Of a DNA stretch of 64,000 bases, positions 35,294 through 42,751 are shown one piece after another. Source of the stretch: Bradyrhizobium sp. (GTDB taxonomy: Bacteria; Pseudomonadota; Alphaproteobacteria; Rhizobiales; Xanthobacteraceae). Where the stretch lies: positions 744,001 through 808,000 of the forward strand of contig NZ_JALHLP010000001.1 of NCBI RefSeq assembly GCF_022844465.1, read 5' to 3'. A program made the translations under genes and the position numbers. The notes beneath the pieces were generated by a model. That model did not search any database. It saw nothing but the letters and a program-made list of their open reading frames with translations, and was not told where the DNA came from. Position 1 is the first letter of the stretch; each line of letters starts with the position of its first letter.

Positions 35294-37263
35294 ATCCCGA
35301 CCCCTACCACCCTGCTGTTGGTGCTCCTCAAGTTTCGATACCGCGCCAGCGCCCAGAGCGGAAAGAACTTCGAGTAGCCATGATAACGCAAATAAAACAC
35401 CCGCGGAAAGCCTGTAGCCGTGTACCGGGCCTCGTCCCACACCCCTTTTTCGGTCTGTGTGGTTTTTAGGTACGCCACGCCCCGCAAGACGGCCGGGTTT
35501 TCGACTTCGCCGGCCGCCATCAAACCGAGCAAGGCCCATGCCGTTTGCGAGGAGGTCGAGGGCGCATGCTCAAACCCCTTGTAATCGAGTCGGTAGCTGA
35601 CGGCATCCTCGCCCCAGCCGCCATCCCTGTTCTGGATCGACACGAGCCAGTCCACCGCCTTGCGGATCGCCGGGTCCTGATGGTCGACCCCGGCGGCGTT
35701 CAGCGCGCAGAGGACCGACCAGGTCCCATAGACGTAATTGAGGCCCCAGCGGCCATACCATGACCCTTCCGGCAGCTGGGTGCGGCGCAGGTATTCGATC
35801 CCGTCCGCAACCGCCTTGCTGGTCTGCGCGGTTTCGCCGAGCTGTGCCAACATCGAGATGCAGCGCGCGGTGACGTCCTCCGTGGGCGGATCGAGCAGCG
35901 CCCCGTGGTCGGAGAACGGGATGTTGTTGAGGTAGTATTCGAGGTTGTTGACATCGAAGGCGGCCCAGCCGCCGTCGCGGCTCTGCATGCCCTCGATCCA
36001 CTCGCGGCCGCGCGAAATGGCCTCGTCGTATTCCCGGCTGCCGGACAGCCGTCGCGCGCGGTCCATCGCCATCACAACCACGGCGGTGTCGTCGAGATCG
36101 GGATAATGGGGATTGTTGTACTGGAACGCCCAGCCGCCCGGACGGACATCGGGGGCCTTTGCTGCCCAGTCGCCCTTGACGTCGAGCACCTGCCTCGGCT
36201 TCAGCCAGTCGAGGCCCTGCTTCATTCTCGCAAGCGCCGCCTCGCCACCGGCCTCCGTCAGCGCGTGGCAGGCGAGCGCGGTGTCCCACACCGGCGAGAC
36301 GCAGGGCTGGCAATAGGCCTCGTGTTCGCCAACCACGAGCAGATTCTCGATGCCCTTGCGGGTAATCGCCCGCGGCGGGAAATCCGGTCCCTTGCCGAGC
36401 GCCTCGTACATCATGACCACGTTGGCCATTGGCGGATAGATCGCGCCGAGGCCGTCTTCGCCGTTGAGCCGCTCCAGCGTGAACGCAACCGCGGCGTCGA
36501 TCGCGCGCTGGCGCAGCTTTTTCGGGAACAAAGGTTCGACCACCCGCAGGATCCTGTCCAGCGTGCTGAAAAGCGCAAACCAGCCCCAGCTTTGATGCGG
36601 CGCTTTTGCGGTCATTCCGACCGAAGCGGGATCCTGCAGAAACAACTCGTCGATGCCGACGCCTTTTGGATTCTTCGCCCGCGGCTTCAGCGCCGCCATC
36701 ACCATCAACGGCACGATGGTCGCGCGCGCCCAGTAGGATATCTTGTTGAGATGAAACGGCGACCATGTCGGCAGCAGCATGATCTCGACCGGCAACACCG
36801 GCACCGCGCGCCAGGTAAGGACGCCATAAAAGGCCAGCATGAACCGGGTGAAAACGTTGACGCGGGCAGCGCCGCCGTGACTGCGGATCGCATCGCGCGC
36901 GCGCACCATGTGCGGCGCATCCACGGAATCGCCGATCATCTTCAGCGCAAAATAGGATTTGACGCTGGCGCTGATGTCGAACGGGCCGTCCTGCACCAGC
37001 GGCCAGCCGCCATGCGCGCCCTGGGTGCGGCGCAGATAATTCGCGATCTTGGCCTCGAGCACGCTGTCGACCGGCTCGGCGAGGTAGTGGCGCAGCAGGA
37101 TGTATTCCGATGGAATCGTGCTGTCGGCTTCCAGTTCGAACACCCAGTGCCCGTCCGGTTGCCGATAGCCGAGCAGCGCCGCCGACGCCGAGGCGATGCT
37201 CTGCTCCAGCGCGGCGGATTCGACGGCGACGGTGTGATCGGCGGAAAGCATCTCGCTAGACAT
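35290..37263 (-). CDS. shc: squalene-hopene cyclase
   Basis: A 657-residue class II triterpene cyclase that converts squalene to hopene at the membrane. The protonating motif is DLDDT at about 389-393. Repeated QW-type motifs (GGWPLVQDG, DGGWAAFD, GSWYGRWG, DGGWGEDAVSY, KGVWDE) pack the alpha/alpha barrels. ATG at 37263 is used; GTG at 37299, just 18 bases after the hpnE stop and with GAGG upstream, is a good alternative that adds 12 residues. It is fourth in the hpnC-D-E-F-G operon and is also known as hpnF. Confidence 0.96.
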   Translation of the reverse strand: MSSEMLSADHTVAVESAALEQSIASASAALLGYRQPDGHWVFELEADSTIPSEYILLRHYLAEPVDSVLEAKIANYLRRTQGAHGGWPLVQDGPFDISASVKSYFALKMIGDSVDAPHMVRARDAIRSHGGAARVNVFTRFMLAFYGVLTWRAVPVLPVEIMLLPTWSPFHLNKISYWARATIVPLMVMAALKPRAKNPKGVGIDELFLQDPASVGMTAKAPHQSWGWFALFSTLDRILRVVEPLFPKKLRQRAIDAAVAFTLERLNGEDGLGAIYPPMANVVMMYEALGKGPDFPPRAITRKGIENLLVVGEHEAYCQPCVSPVWDTALACHALTEAGGEAALARMKQGLDWLKPRQVLDVKGDWAAKAPDVRPGGWAFQYNNPHYPDLDDTAVVVMAMDRARRLSGSREYDEAISRGREWIEGMQSRDGGWAAFDVNNLEYYLNNIPFSDHGALLDPPTEDVTARCISMLAQLGETAQTSKAVADGIEYLRRTQLPEGSWYGRWGLNYVYGTWSVLCALNAAGVDHQDPAIRKAVDWLVSIQNRDGGWGEDAVSYRLDYKGFEHAPSTSSQTAWALLGLMAAGEVENPAVLRGVAYLKTTQTEKGVWDEARYTATGFPRVFYLRYHGYSKFFPLWALARYRNLRSTNSRVVGVGM

Positions 37264-37316
37264 CCCTCTGTTCGCCACCAAATCTGTGAAGCCGGTCACG
37301 CAACGTGTCCTCGGGC

Positions 37317-38570
37317 CTAGGCCGCCGCCAGCACCAGGTCGGCGGCGCGGTCGCCCGAACGTACTGACCCTTCGATAGTTGCCGGCAATCCGGTATCCGT
37401 CCAGTCCCCGGCGAGGAACAGGTTCTTGCAGGCGGTCACCGGGCCCGGCCGCAGCGCGTTCTGCTCCGGCGTGGCCGCGAACGTGGCGCGGCGTTCGCGC
37501 ACGATCTGCCAGGGCGGCAATGGCAATTCGCCCTGCAGGCCTGCGGCTTTGCAGACATCCCGCCAGATCATGAGCGCGAGTTCTTCGCGCGGCATGTCGA
37601 CAAGGCGGTCGCCGTTGCTGATAGTGACCGACAGCCGCTGCGGGAATGCGAACAGCCATTCCACGAGGCCACCGACGACGCCGAGAATCGGCGGCGAATC
37701 CGCGGGCGGGTCGAAGCGAAAATGCGCGTTGACGATGGCGCGGAATTTGGACGGCGTCTTCAGGCCCGGCAGCAGCGCCGCCGCCGGACGCGGCGGCACC
37801 GCAAGAACCACGACGTCATCAGGGCCGACCGCGATCGTGTCGTCGCCAAATTTCAGTTCGCCGACATGGCCGCCCGCCATGACGAGCTCGCGCAGTTCAT
37901 GGCCGAAGTGGACCGAGGCGCCCTTTTGCCGCAGGAGCTTGATCGCGGGTTCGACCAGAACCGCGCTGAGGCCATCGCGCGCGATCAGGGGCCGGCAGGC
38001 CTGTCCGCCCGCCAGCAGCGTTTCCCGTACGATCGCGCCGGCAAGGCCCGCCGAGCCTTCGGGCGGATCGACATTGAGCGCCGCCAGCAGCAACGGCTGC
38101 ACCAGCCGCTGGTACAGCGTGCCGTCACAGGGGATCGCGTTGCCGACGAGCTTGTCGGCCCCTGCCCAGATCAGCGGCATCAGCGCGAGATAATCGACGA
38201 GGCTGGTGTCGGGGACCCGCCGCGACTCGTCGAACACCCATAGCGGCAACCTGGTATCGCCAAGGTCGAGCTGCCAGCGCTGGCCGGTGGCCAGATCGAC
38301 GAAGGGAAACTGCGCGCGCTTCGGCCCGACCAGGCCCGCCTCGGTACCGATCGACCTGGCGTAAGCCAGTGCATGCCGGTTGCCGGACAGGAGCAGATGG
38401 TTGCCATTGTCGATGGTGAGGTCGGTGGCCGCGTCATAATAGGACCGGCAACGGCCGCCGGCCTGCTGCGTGGCCTCATGGACATGCACGCTGCAATTGG
38501 CGTTGGCCAGCCGCACGGCAGCCGAAAGGCCCGAAATACCGGCGCCGATGATATGGACGTTCTTCTGCAT
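37317..38570 (-). CDS. hpnE: hydroxysqualene dehydroxylase HpnE
   Basis: A 417-residue FAD-dependent amine-oxidase/phytoene-desaturase-like protein that reduces hydroxysqualene to squalene in the HpnC-HpnD-HpnE route. The dinucleotide loop IIGAGISGLSAA sits at about 7-18, and the C-terminal FAD segment (FLAGDWTDTGLPATIEGSVRSG) is conserved. The ATG at 38570 shares one base with the hpnD stop (TGATG); the longer upstream frame would lie inside hpnD and is not used. Confidence 0.95.
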   Translation of the reverse strand: MQKNVHIIGAGISGLSAAVRLANANCSVHVHEATQQAGGRCRSYYDAATDLTIDNGNHLLLSGNRHALAYARSIGTEAGLVGPKRAQFPFVDLATGQRWQLDLGDTRLPLWVFDESRRVPDTSLVDYLALMPLIWAGADKLVGNAIPCDGTLYQRLVQPLLLAALNVDPPEGSAGLAGAIVRETLLAGGQACRPLIARDGLSAVLVEPAIKLLRQKGASVHFGHELRELVMAGGHVGELKFGDDTIAVGPDDVVVLAVPPRPAAALLPGLKTPSKFRAIVNAHFRFDPPADSPPILGVVGGLVEWLFAFPQRLSVTISNGDRLVDMPREELALMIWRDVCKAAGLQGELPLPPWQIVRERRATFAATPEQNALRPGPVTACKNLFLAGDWTDTGLPATIEGSVRSGDRAADLVLAAA

Positions 38571-39406
38571 CAGATGATCGCGTAACGGAGAAGGATGGCG
38601 ATCTTCGCCATCTTGTGGACCCGAACAGGCATCCGCGGCGCGTCGAACCCCCGGGCCACCAGCAAGTCCAGGATCGCGCGGTAGTATCGGGACATGATGC
38701 GCGGCGCACGAACTGCGCGCCGCGCATTGCGGTTCATGATCAGCTCGGCATTCTCGAAATGCGACTTCGCGCGCTCGACCAGCGGCAGGCATGCTTTCGG
38801 AAGCGTGCGCTCGGCAACCACCTTCCGCGGGTCGTCGCTGGTGATCCCGGCATGCAACAGGCTTTCGCGTGGCAGATACAGCCGGCCGATCCCCGCATCC
38901 TCGTCGATGTCGCGCAGGATGTTGGTCAATTGCAGCGCGCGGCCGAGATGGTGGGCGAGCAGGACGCCGTCATCCTCGGGCAAGCCGAAAACCCGCACCG
39001 ACAGCCGTCCGACGGCGCTGGCGACGCGGTCGCAATAGAGGTCGAGCGTGGCCAGGTCGGGCGCCCTGATGTCCTGCGGCACGTCCATTTCCATGCCATC
39101 GACGATAGCCAGGAAATCCTCGCGCTTGAGGCCAAAGGCCCGGACCGATGCCAGGTAATCCTTCAGGCGCGGCGGCGGATGGCCCCGATACAGCGCGTCG
39201 ATGTCGCCGCGCCATTCCTGGAGCGCGGCCAGCCGCTCGGCCCGCGGCCGGTCGGAATCTGCGATGTCGTCGACCTGCCGGCAAAAATTGTAGATCTGGA
39301 ACATCGCCTCGCGCTGTTGGCGCGGCAGGATCCGCATCGCTGCATAGAACGAACTGCCCGATGCGACGGTGCCGTGATCTGCGTTGGCCGCCGCCTGCAG
39401 TGTCAT
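38570..39406 (-). CDS. hpnD: presqualene diphosphate synthase HpnD
   Basis: A 278-residue all-helical prenyl synthase that condenses two farnesyl diphosphates into presqualene diphosphate. The two Mg2+-binding aspartate motifs are visible: DDIAD at 46-50 and DIDED near 165, with the LQLTNILRD context. It overlaps hpnC by 4 bases and hpnE by 1, giving a compact operon in which stoichiometry may be set by coupled translation. Confidence 0.95.
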   Translation of the reverse strand: MTLQAAANADHGTVASGSSFYAAMRILPRQQREAMFQIYNFCRQVDDIADSDRPRAERLAALQEWRGDIDALYRGHPPPRLKDYLASVRAFGLKREDFLAIVDGMEMDVPQDIRAPDLATLDLYCDRVASAVGRLSVRVFGLPEDDGVLLAHHLGRALQLTNILRDIDEDAGIGRLYLPRESLLHAGITSDDPRKVVAERTLPKACLPLVERAKSHFENAELIMNRNARRAVRAPRIMSRYYRAILDLLVARGFDAPRMPVRVHKMAKIAILLRYAII

Positions 39407-40281
39407 GCGCCGGCCGCCGGCCTGGAAACGGGGCGGCGCCCCAGGGTCCGCCGCACGATCTCGCCAAAGATGCCGCCGGCGCTATGCGCCAGCAATTCGA
39501 GCGGGCCAAGATGAACCCGCTCGCTCAGGGGATCGCGCACCTTGAGCATTCTGACGATCTTGTCGGCAAAGGCCTGGATCACGGCAATCTCGAGCCCGAG
39601 CCGGAAATCCCTCACCTCGGCGGTTAGCGATTTGCTTTCGTCGAGCAACGTCTCGGTCCGCCTCGCGAGCGCAACCAGGCAATCGCGCAGCGGCGGCGGA
39701 GACCTTGCCGCGCCCAGCATCTCGACCGCAGCGCCGCTGGCTGCCAGCGCATCGCGCGGGAGGTAGACGCGGTTGAGGTTCTTGTAGTCCTTGGCGCAGT
39801 CCTGCAAGTGGTTGTTGATCTGCAGGCCCGCGCAAAGCGCGTCCGAAGCCGGCCAGGTCGACGGGCTCTCGCCGTGGACGTCGAGCATGAAACGTCCAAC
39901 CGGCATGGCCGAATAACGGCAATAATGAATGACGTCGTCCCAGTTCTCGTAACGCAGCTTGGTGACGTCCATCCGGAACGCGATCAACACGTCGAGCGCG
40001 TGGCGCGGCGCCATTGCGCGCTCCGCCAGGGCCCGGCGCAGGTTGACCGCCTCCCTTTGCGTCTCGCCCTTGCCGAGCAGTTCCGCCTCCAACAGGTCGA
40101 GATAGCGCAGCTTTTCGTCCGCGCCGAGGGTTGCGTGGTCGGCGATGTCGTCGGCCGTCCTGACAAAATTGTAGAAGCTCAGGATCAGCGCCCGGTGGCG
40201 CGGATGAATGATCCACGACGCCACCGGGAAATTCTCGTCGCGGTGGGTCTTTCCGGATCGCAGGTCGCTCGCGCTGGTCAT
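39403..40281 (-). CDS. hpnC: hydroxysqualene synthase HpnC
   Basis: A 292-residue squalene/phytoene synthase-family protein, first gene of the five-gene hopanoid operon, that converts presqualene diphosphate to hydroxysqualene. Aspartate motifs are DDIAD at 44-48 and the DCAKDY segment further on; YCRYSAMPVGRF matches the family. The ATG at 40281 fits the usual N-terminus (DENFPVAS follows shortly) but has no good ribosome-binding site; the frame runs open to 40398. The promoter should lie between 40282 and 40467. Confidence 0.92.
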   Translation of the reverse strand: MTSASDLRSGKTHRDENFPVASWIIHPRHRALILSFYNFVRTADDIADHATLGADEKLRYLDLLEAELLGKGETQREAVNLRRALAERAMAPRHALDVLIAFRMDVTKLRYENWDDVIHYCRYSAMPVGRFMLDVHGESPSTWPASDALCAGLQINNHLQDCAKDYKNLNRVYLPRDALAASGAAVEMLGAARSPPPLRDCLVALARRTETLLDESKSLTAEVRDFRLGLEIAVIQAFADKIVRMLKVRDPLSERVHLGPLELLAHSAGGIFGEIVRRTLGRRPVSRPAAGA

Positions 40282-40467
40282 CAGGAAATGGCTACATTCG
40301 GATTGGCGGCATGCGCCGGTGCACAGCGCCCGCGAGAAGATCGCGCGCCCCGTATAGGCGAATATGCCGCCAAAACCAATGCTGTATGGGCTTGCCACCC
40401 CAGCCGCCGCCGCGCGCCGTCCAGCCGGAAACCGGCTTTCGTTGGCGGTTTGCGGGCAGGCGCGCCG

Positions 40468-40707
40468 TTATTGGCCGTTACTCTTCAAAACCTGGTTACA
40501 GGCGCCGCTGATCTTGGGTCGATGTTCCTTGAGACAGGCCAGGATGGTGAAATCGCCCTGGTCGATCACCGGACGGCAGAACTTCTGCACGTCGCGGGAG
40601 CAGGCCTTCTGCTCCTCCGGCGTGCCGCTACGCTGCGGTTGCTGGGCTAAGGCTGCCGACAAAACCGGGATCGACAACAAGGTGAGAGCGAGGAGGAGCT
40701 TACGCAT
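40468..40707 (-). CDS. small secreted cysteine-rich-repeat protein
   Basis: A 79-residue protein with a signal peptide (1-21, ALTLLSIPVLSAALA) and four cysteines in a spacing like the GLG1-type cysteine-rich repeat (KACSRDVQKFC, then LACLKEH and GACNQVL). Such small periplasmic proteins are frequent in Bradyrhizobium and of unknown function. The ATG has GAAGGAATACG upstream. It precedes hpnC on the same strand by 186 bases and may share its transcript. Confidence 0.78.
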   Translation of the reverse strand: MRKLLLALTLLSIPVLSAALAQQPQRSGTPEEQKACSRDVQKFCRPVIDQGDFTILACLKEHRPKISGACNQVLKSNGQ

Positions 40708-41107
40708 CGTATTCCTTCATTTCGTCAGCGAAAATCCTGTCCAGTCTCGCTGCGGATGGCCGGGGCGAATTCAGCTGCAGACAGGCGCCGCGTCACGCAG
40801 CGACCACACAAGCACTGCCAAATGCGGCCAAATTTGCGACGACCACACGGACTTGGCTAACCAACTGAGCCGGAGGGATTATTTTTGCACCGTCTTTCTC
40901 TGCAATTGGCTGTTGCAGACCGCGACCTGCAAAGCTAGATGCTGACGACGGATCGGTGGTGATGCTTTTCGATTCCCCCGGGCCGCAAAATGCCGTCTTT
41001 TTGGTGGCGATGGCCCGGACGGCGTTCCGTGCATTGAACCTAAGATACTGCGGGAACACTAAATCTTCGATGCGGCGAGACGTATCTGGCAAGAGAACGT
41101 CTATTTG
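40708..41107. other. intergenic region without a supported gene
   Basis: These 400 bases separate two small exported-protein genes transcribed divergently. CGACCACAC occurs twice (near 40800 and 40838), and GGGAAC lies about 50 bases before the rightward gene, but without a matching downstream CGTT at the EcfG spacing. I see no ORF with a credible ribosome-binding site and no RNA gene. Confidence 0.5.
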
Positions 41108-41626
41108 ATGGGAAAACTCACGATGAAAATCCTTGGCTCCAGCTTGTTCGGTCAGGCGCTCGCGGCTGCGAGTGTCGGCGCTGCGATCATGGTATCGGCA
41201 ACCACGGCCCACGCCCAGGCCGGCGGGCCGTTCGCCGGATTTGACGGCAACTGGGCCGGCTCCGGCACGGTCGCGCTTTCCAACGGCACCACCGAGAACA
41301 TCCGCTGCAAGGCCGACTACAAGGTCAACGCCAACGGGCTCGGCCTGAAGCAAAATCTGAACTGCGCCAGCGACAGCTACAAATTCGTGCTGTCCAGCGA
41401 CGTTACCAGCCATGGCGAGCGGATCTCCGGCAACTGGAGCGAAAAGAGCCGGAACATCTTCGGCAACCTGCAGGGTACGGCCGGCGGCGGCCAGATCGAG
41501 GTGTTCGTCGAAGCCTCAGGATTTGCGGCAAACCTGAACTTGCGGACCACCGGCAACAAGCAGACCGTGCAGATCGACTCCAAGGGTGAAATCCGCGGCG
41601 TCAAGATCACCATGTCAAAGACCTGA
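41108..41626 (+). CDS. hypothetical exported protein
   Basis: About 172 residues with a signal peptide (hydrophobic LAAASVGAAIMVSATTAHAQ, cleavage after AHAQA). The mature domain, about 140 residues, is Gly/Asn/Ser-rich and looks all-beta, beginning GPFAGFDGNWAGSGTVAL and ending in a basic VKITMSK. Two cysteines (IRCKAD, LNCASD) are spaced to form a disulfide. I recall similar unnamed rhizobial proteins but no function. ATG at 41108 or 41123 could start it. Confidence 0.72.
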   Translation: MGKLTMKILGSSLFGQALAAASVGAAIMVSATTAHAQAGGPFAGFDGNWAGSGTVALSNGTTENIRCKADYKVNANGLGLKQNLNCASDSYKFVLSSDVTSHGERISGNWSEKSRNIFGNLQGTAGGGQIEVFVEASGFAANLNLRTTGNKQTVQIDSKGEIRGVKITMSKT

Positions 41627-41679
41627 CAGGCAGTTGCCAAGGGTAGGATGCTCCAGCGCGACCACGCCGGCGCGATTGG

Positions 41680-42741
41680 CTAGCTGAACTGCCAGCACCA
41701 GTGCACGTCGCCGCGGTCGCGACGCTCCGTGACCTCGACGCGCATGAAACGATCATGGGCGAGCGCGGCCCCCACCCACAATTCGTTCCAGGCGTCGAAC
41801 ACCGCAGGCGCGAGCGCCTCGCGTTCCGCCATCAGGCGCCACGACGTCTGGCGCACGGTCGCTCGCCGGCCTTCCACCTGCAGTGCCGCGTCATCGTCCT
41901 GCGCCCGCGCGAGCCGCGCAAAGGCGGTGGCGAAACCGGGCGCTCCGGCGTCCACGCCGCCGAGCAGCGCCGCCACCTCGTCGAAGGTGTGCATGCCGAC
42001 GAGCCGGGCCGCGGCGCCGGCGAGATGGCCGCCCTCTTCGGGGCCAAGCACCGCGATCGTTTCCGGCACGATCGAGGTGATGTACTCCATCGCATAGTTG
42101 CGGAGCACCTTCTGAAGCCGCGCTTCCGGCCATGTGTTCTCGGGCAGGCGCGGCGCCAGTTCGGCGCGGAACGGCGGACAGCGCTCGCCCGGAGAAAACT
42201 GCAACCGCTCCTCGGGGGCGAGCTCGTGATCCCATTCCCTGTAGTAGCCTTCAAGCCCGGGCTGGCCATCGACAGTCTGCCCGGTGCAGACGAAGCCGAG
42301 CCGCGGATTTCCAAGCACCACGCCGTTGTTGGCGTGCCATCCGCGCAGCATCGCCCGCGACACTTCCGATGGGATCCCGCAAATCGCGGTGCCGGACCAG
42401 ATCCAGCGCGGTGGCGGATAGCGCACCCAGGCCTTGCGGTCGCTCTCGAAGACATACTCGACCTTCACGCCACCGACCTGGTTGGCCAGATAATGATACT
42501 GGGCGCACGCCACCGCATGCGGGAGCCGGTCGAGACCGAGCTTCTTCAATCCGGGAAGGAAGCGGGCCAGCTGCTGCCGCCGAAAGGTGCGAAACACCAC
42601 CTCGGCCGCGCGCGGCGCACCGGCCCGGGAGGAAAGCGTCAGGATCAGGCCGGTCAGGTAGGAGTGGTAGATGTGTTCGACCGCGCGGTACGCGGCGCCG
42701 TCGGCTGCGGCGGAGCGAGCGGCGGCTGAGGTCGGGGTCAC
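41680..42741 (-). CDS. hypothetical protein in operon with RND exporter
   Basis: A 353-residue soluble protein that I do not recognise. It has no signal peptide and no membrane helix. Trp/Tyr-rich segments (RYPPPRWIWSGTAICGIP, EGYYREWDHELAPEERLQF) and a His/Cys-containing central part suggest an enzyme or binding domain rather than a structural protein. Its start lies 10 bases after the stop of the RND exporter gene, so the two are almost certainly co-transcribed. Given the hopanoid genes on both sides, a role in lipid modification or transport is possible but only positional. Confidence 0.65.
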   Translation of the reverse strand: MTPTSAAARSAAADGAAYRAVEHIYHSYLTGLILTLSSRAGAPRAAEVVFRTFRRQQLARFLPGLKKLGLDRLPHAVACAQYHYLANQVGGVKVEYVFESDRKAWVRYPPPRWIWSGTAICGIPSEVSRAMLRGWHANNGVVLGNPRLGFVCTGQTVDGQPGLEGYYREWDHELAPEERLQFSPGERCPPFRAELAPRLPENTWPEARLQKVLRNYAMEYITSIVPETIAVLGPEEGGHLAGAAARLVGMHTFDEVAALLGGVDAGAPGFATAFARLARAQDDDAALQVEGRRATVRQTSWRLMAEREALAPAVFDAWNELWVGAALAHDRFMRVEVTERRDRGDVHWCWQFS

Positions 42742-42751
42742 GCCGCGGCCC

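Noticed and set aside
41050..41107. GGGAAC as part of an EcfG (general stress) promoter
   Set aside because: The second half (CGTT about 16-17 bases downstream) is missing at that spacing.
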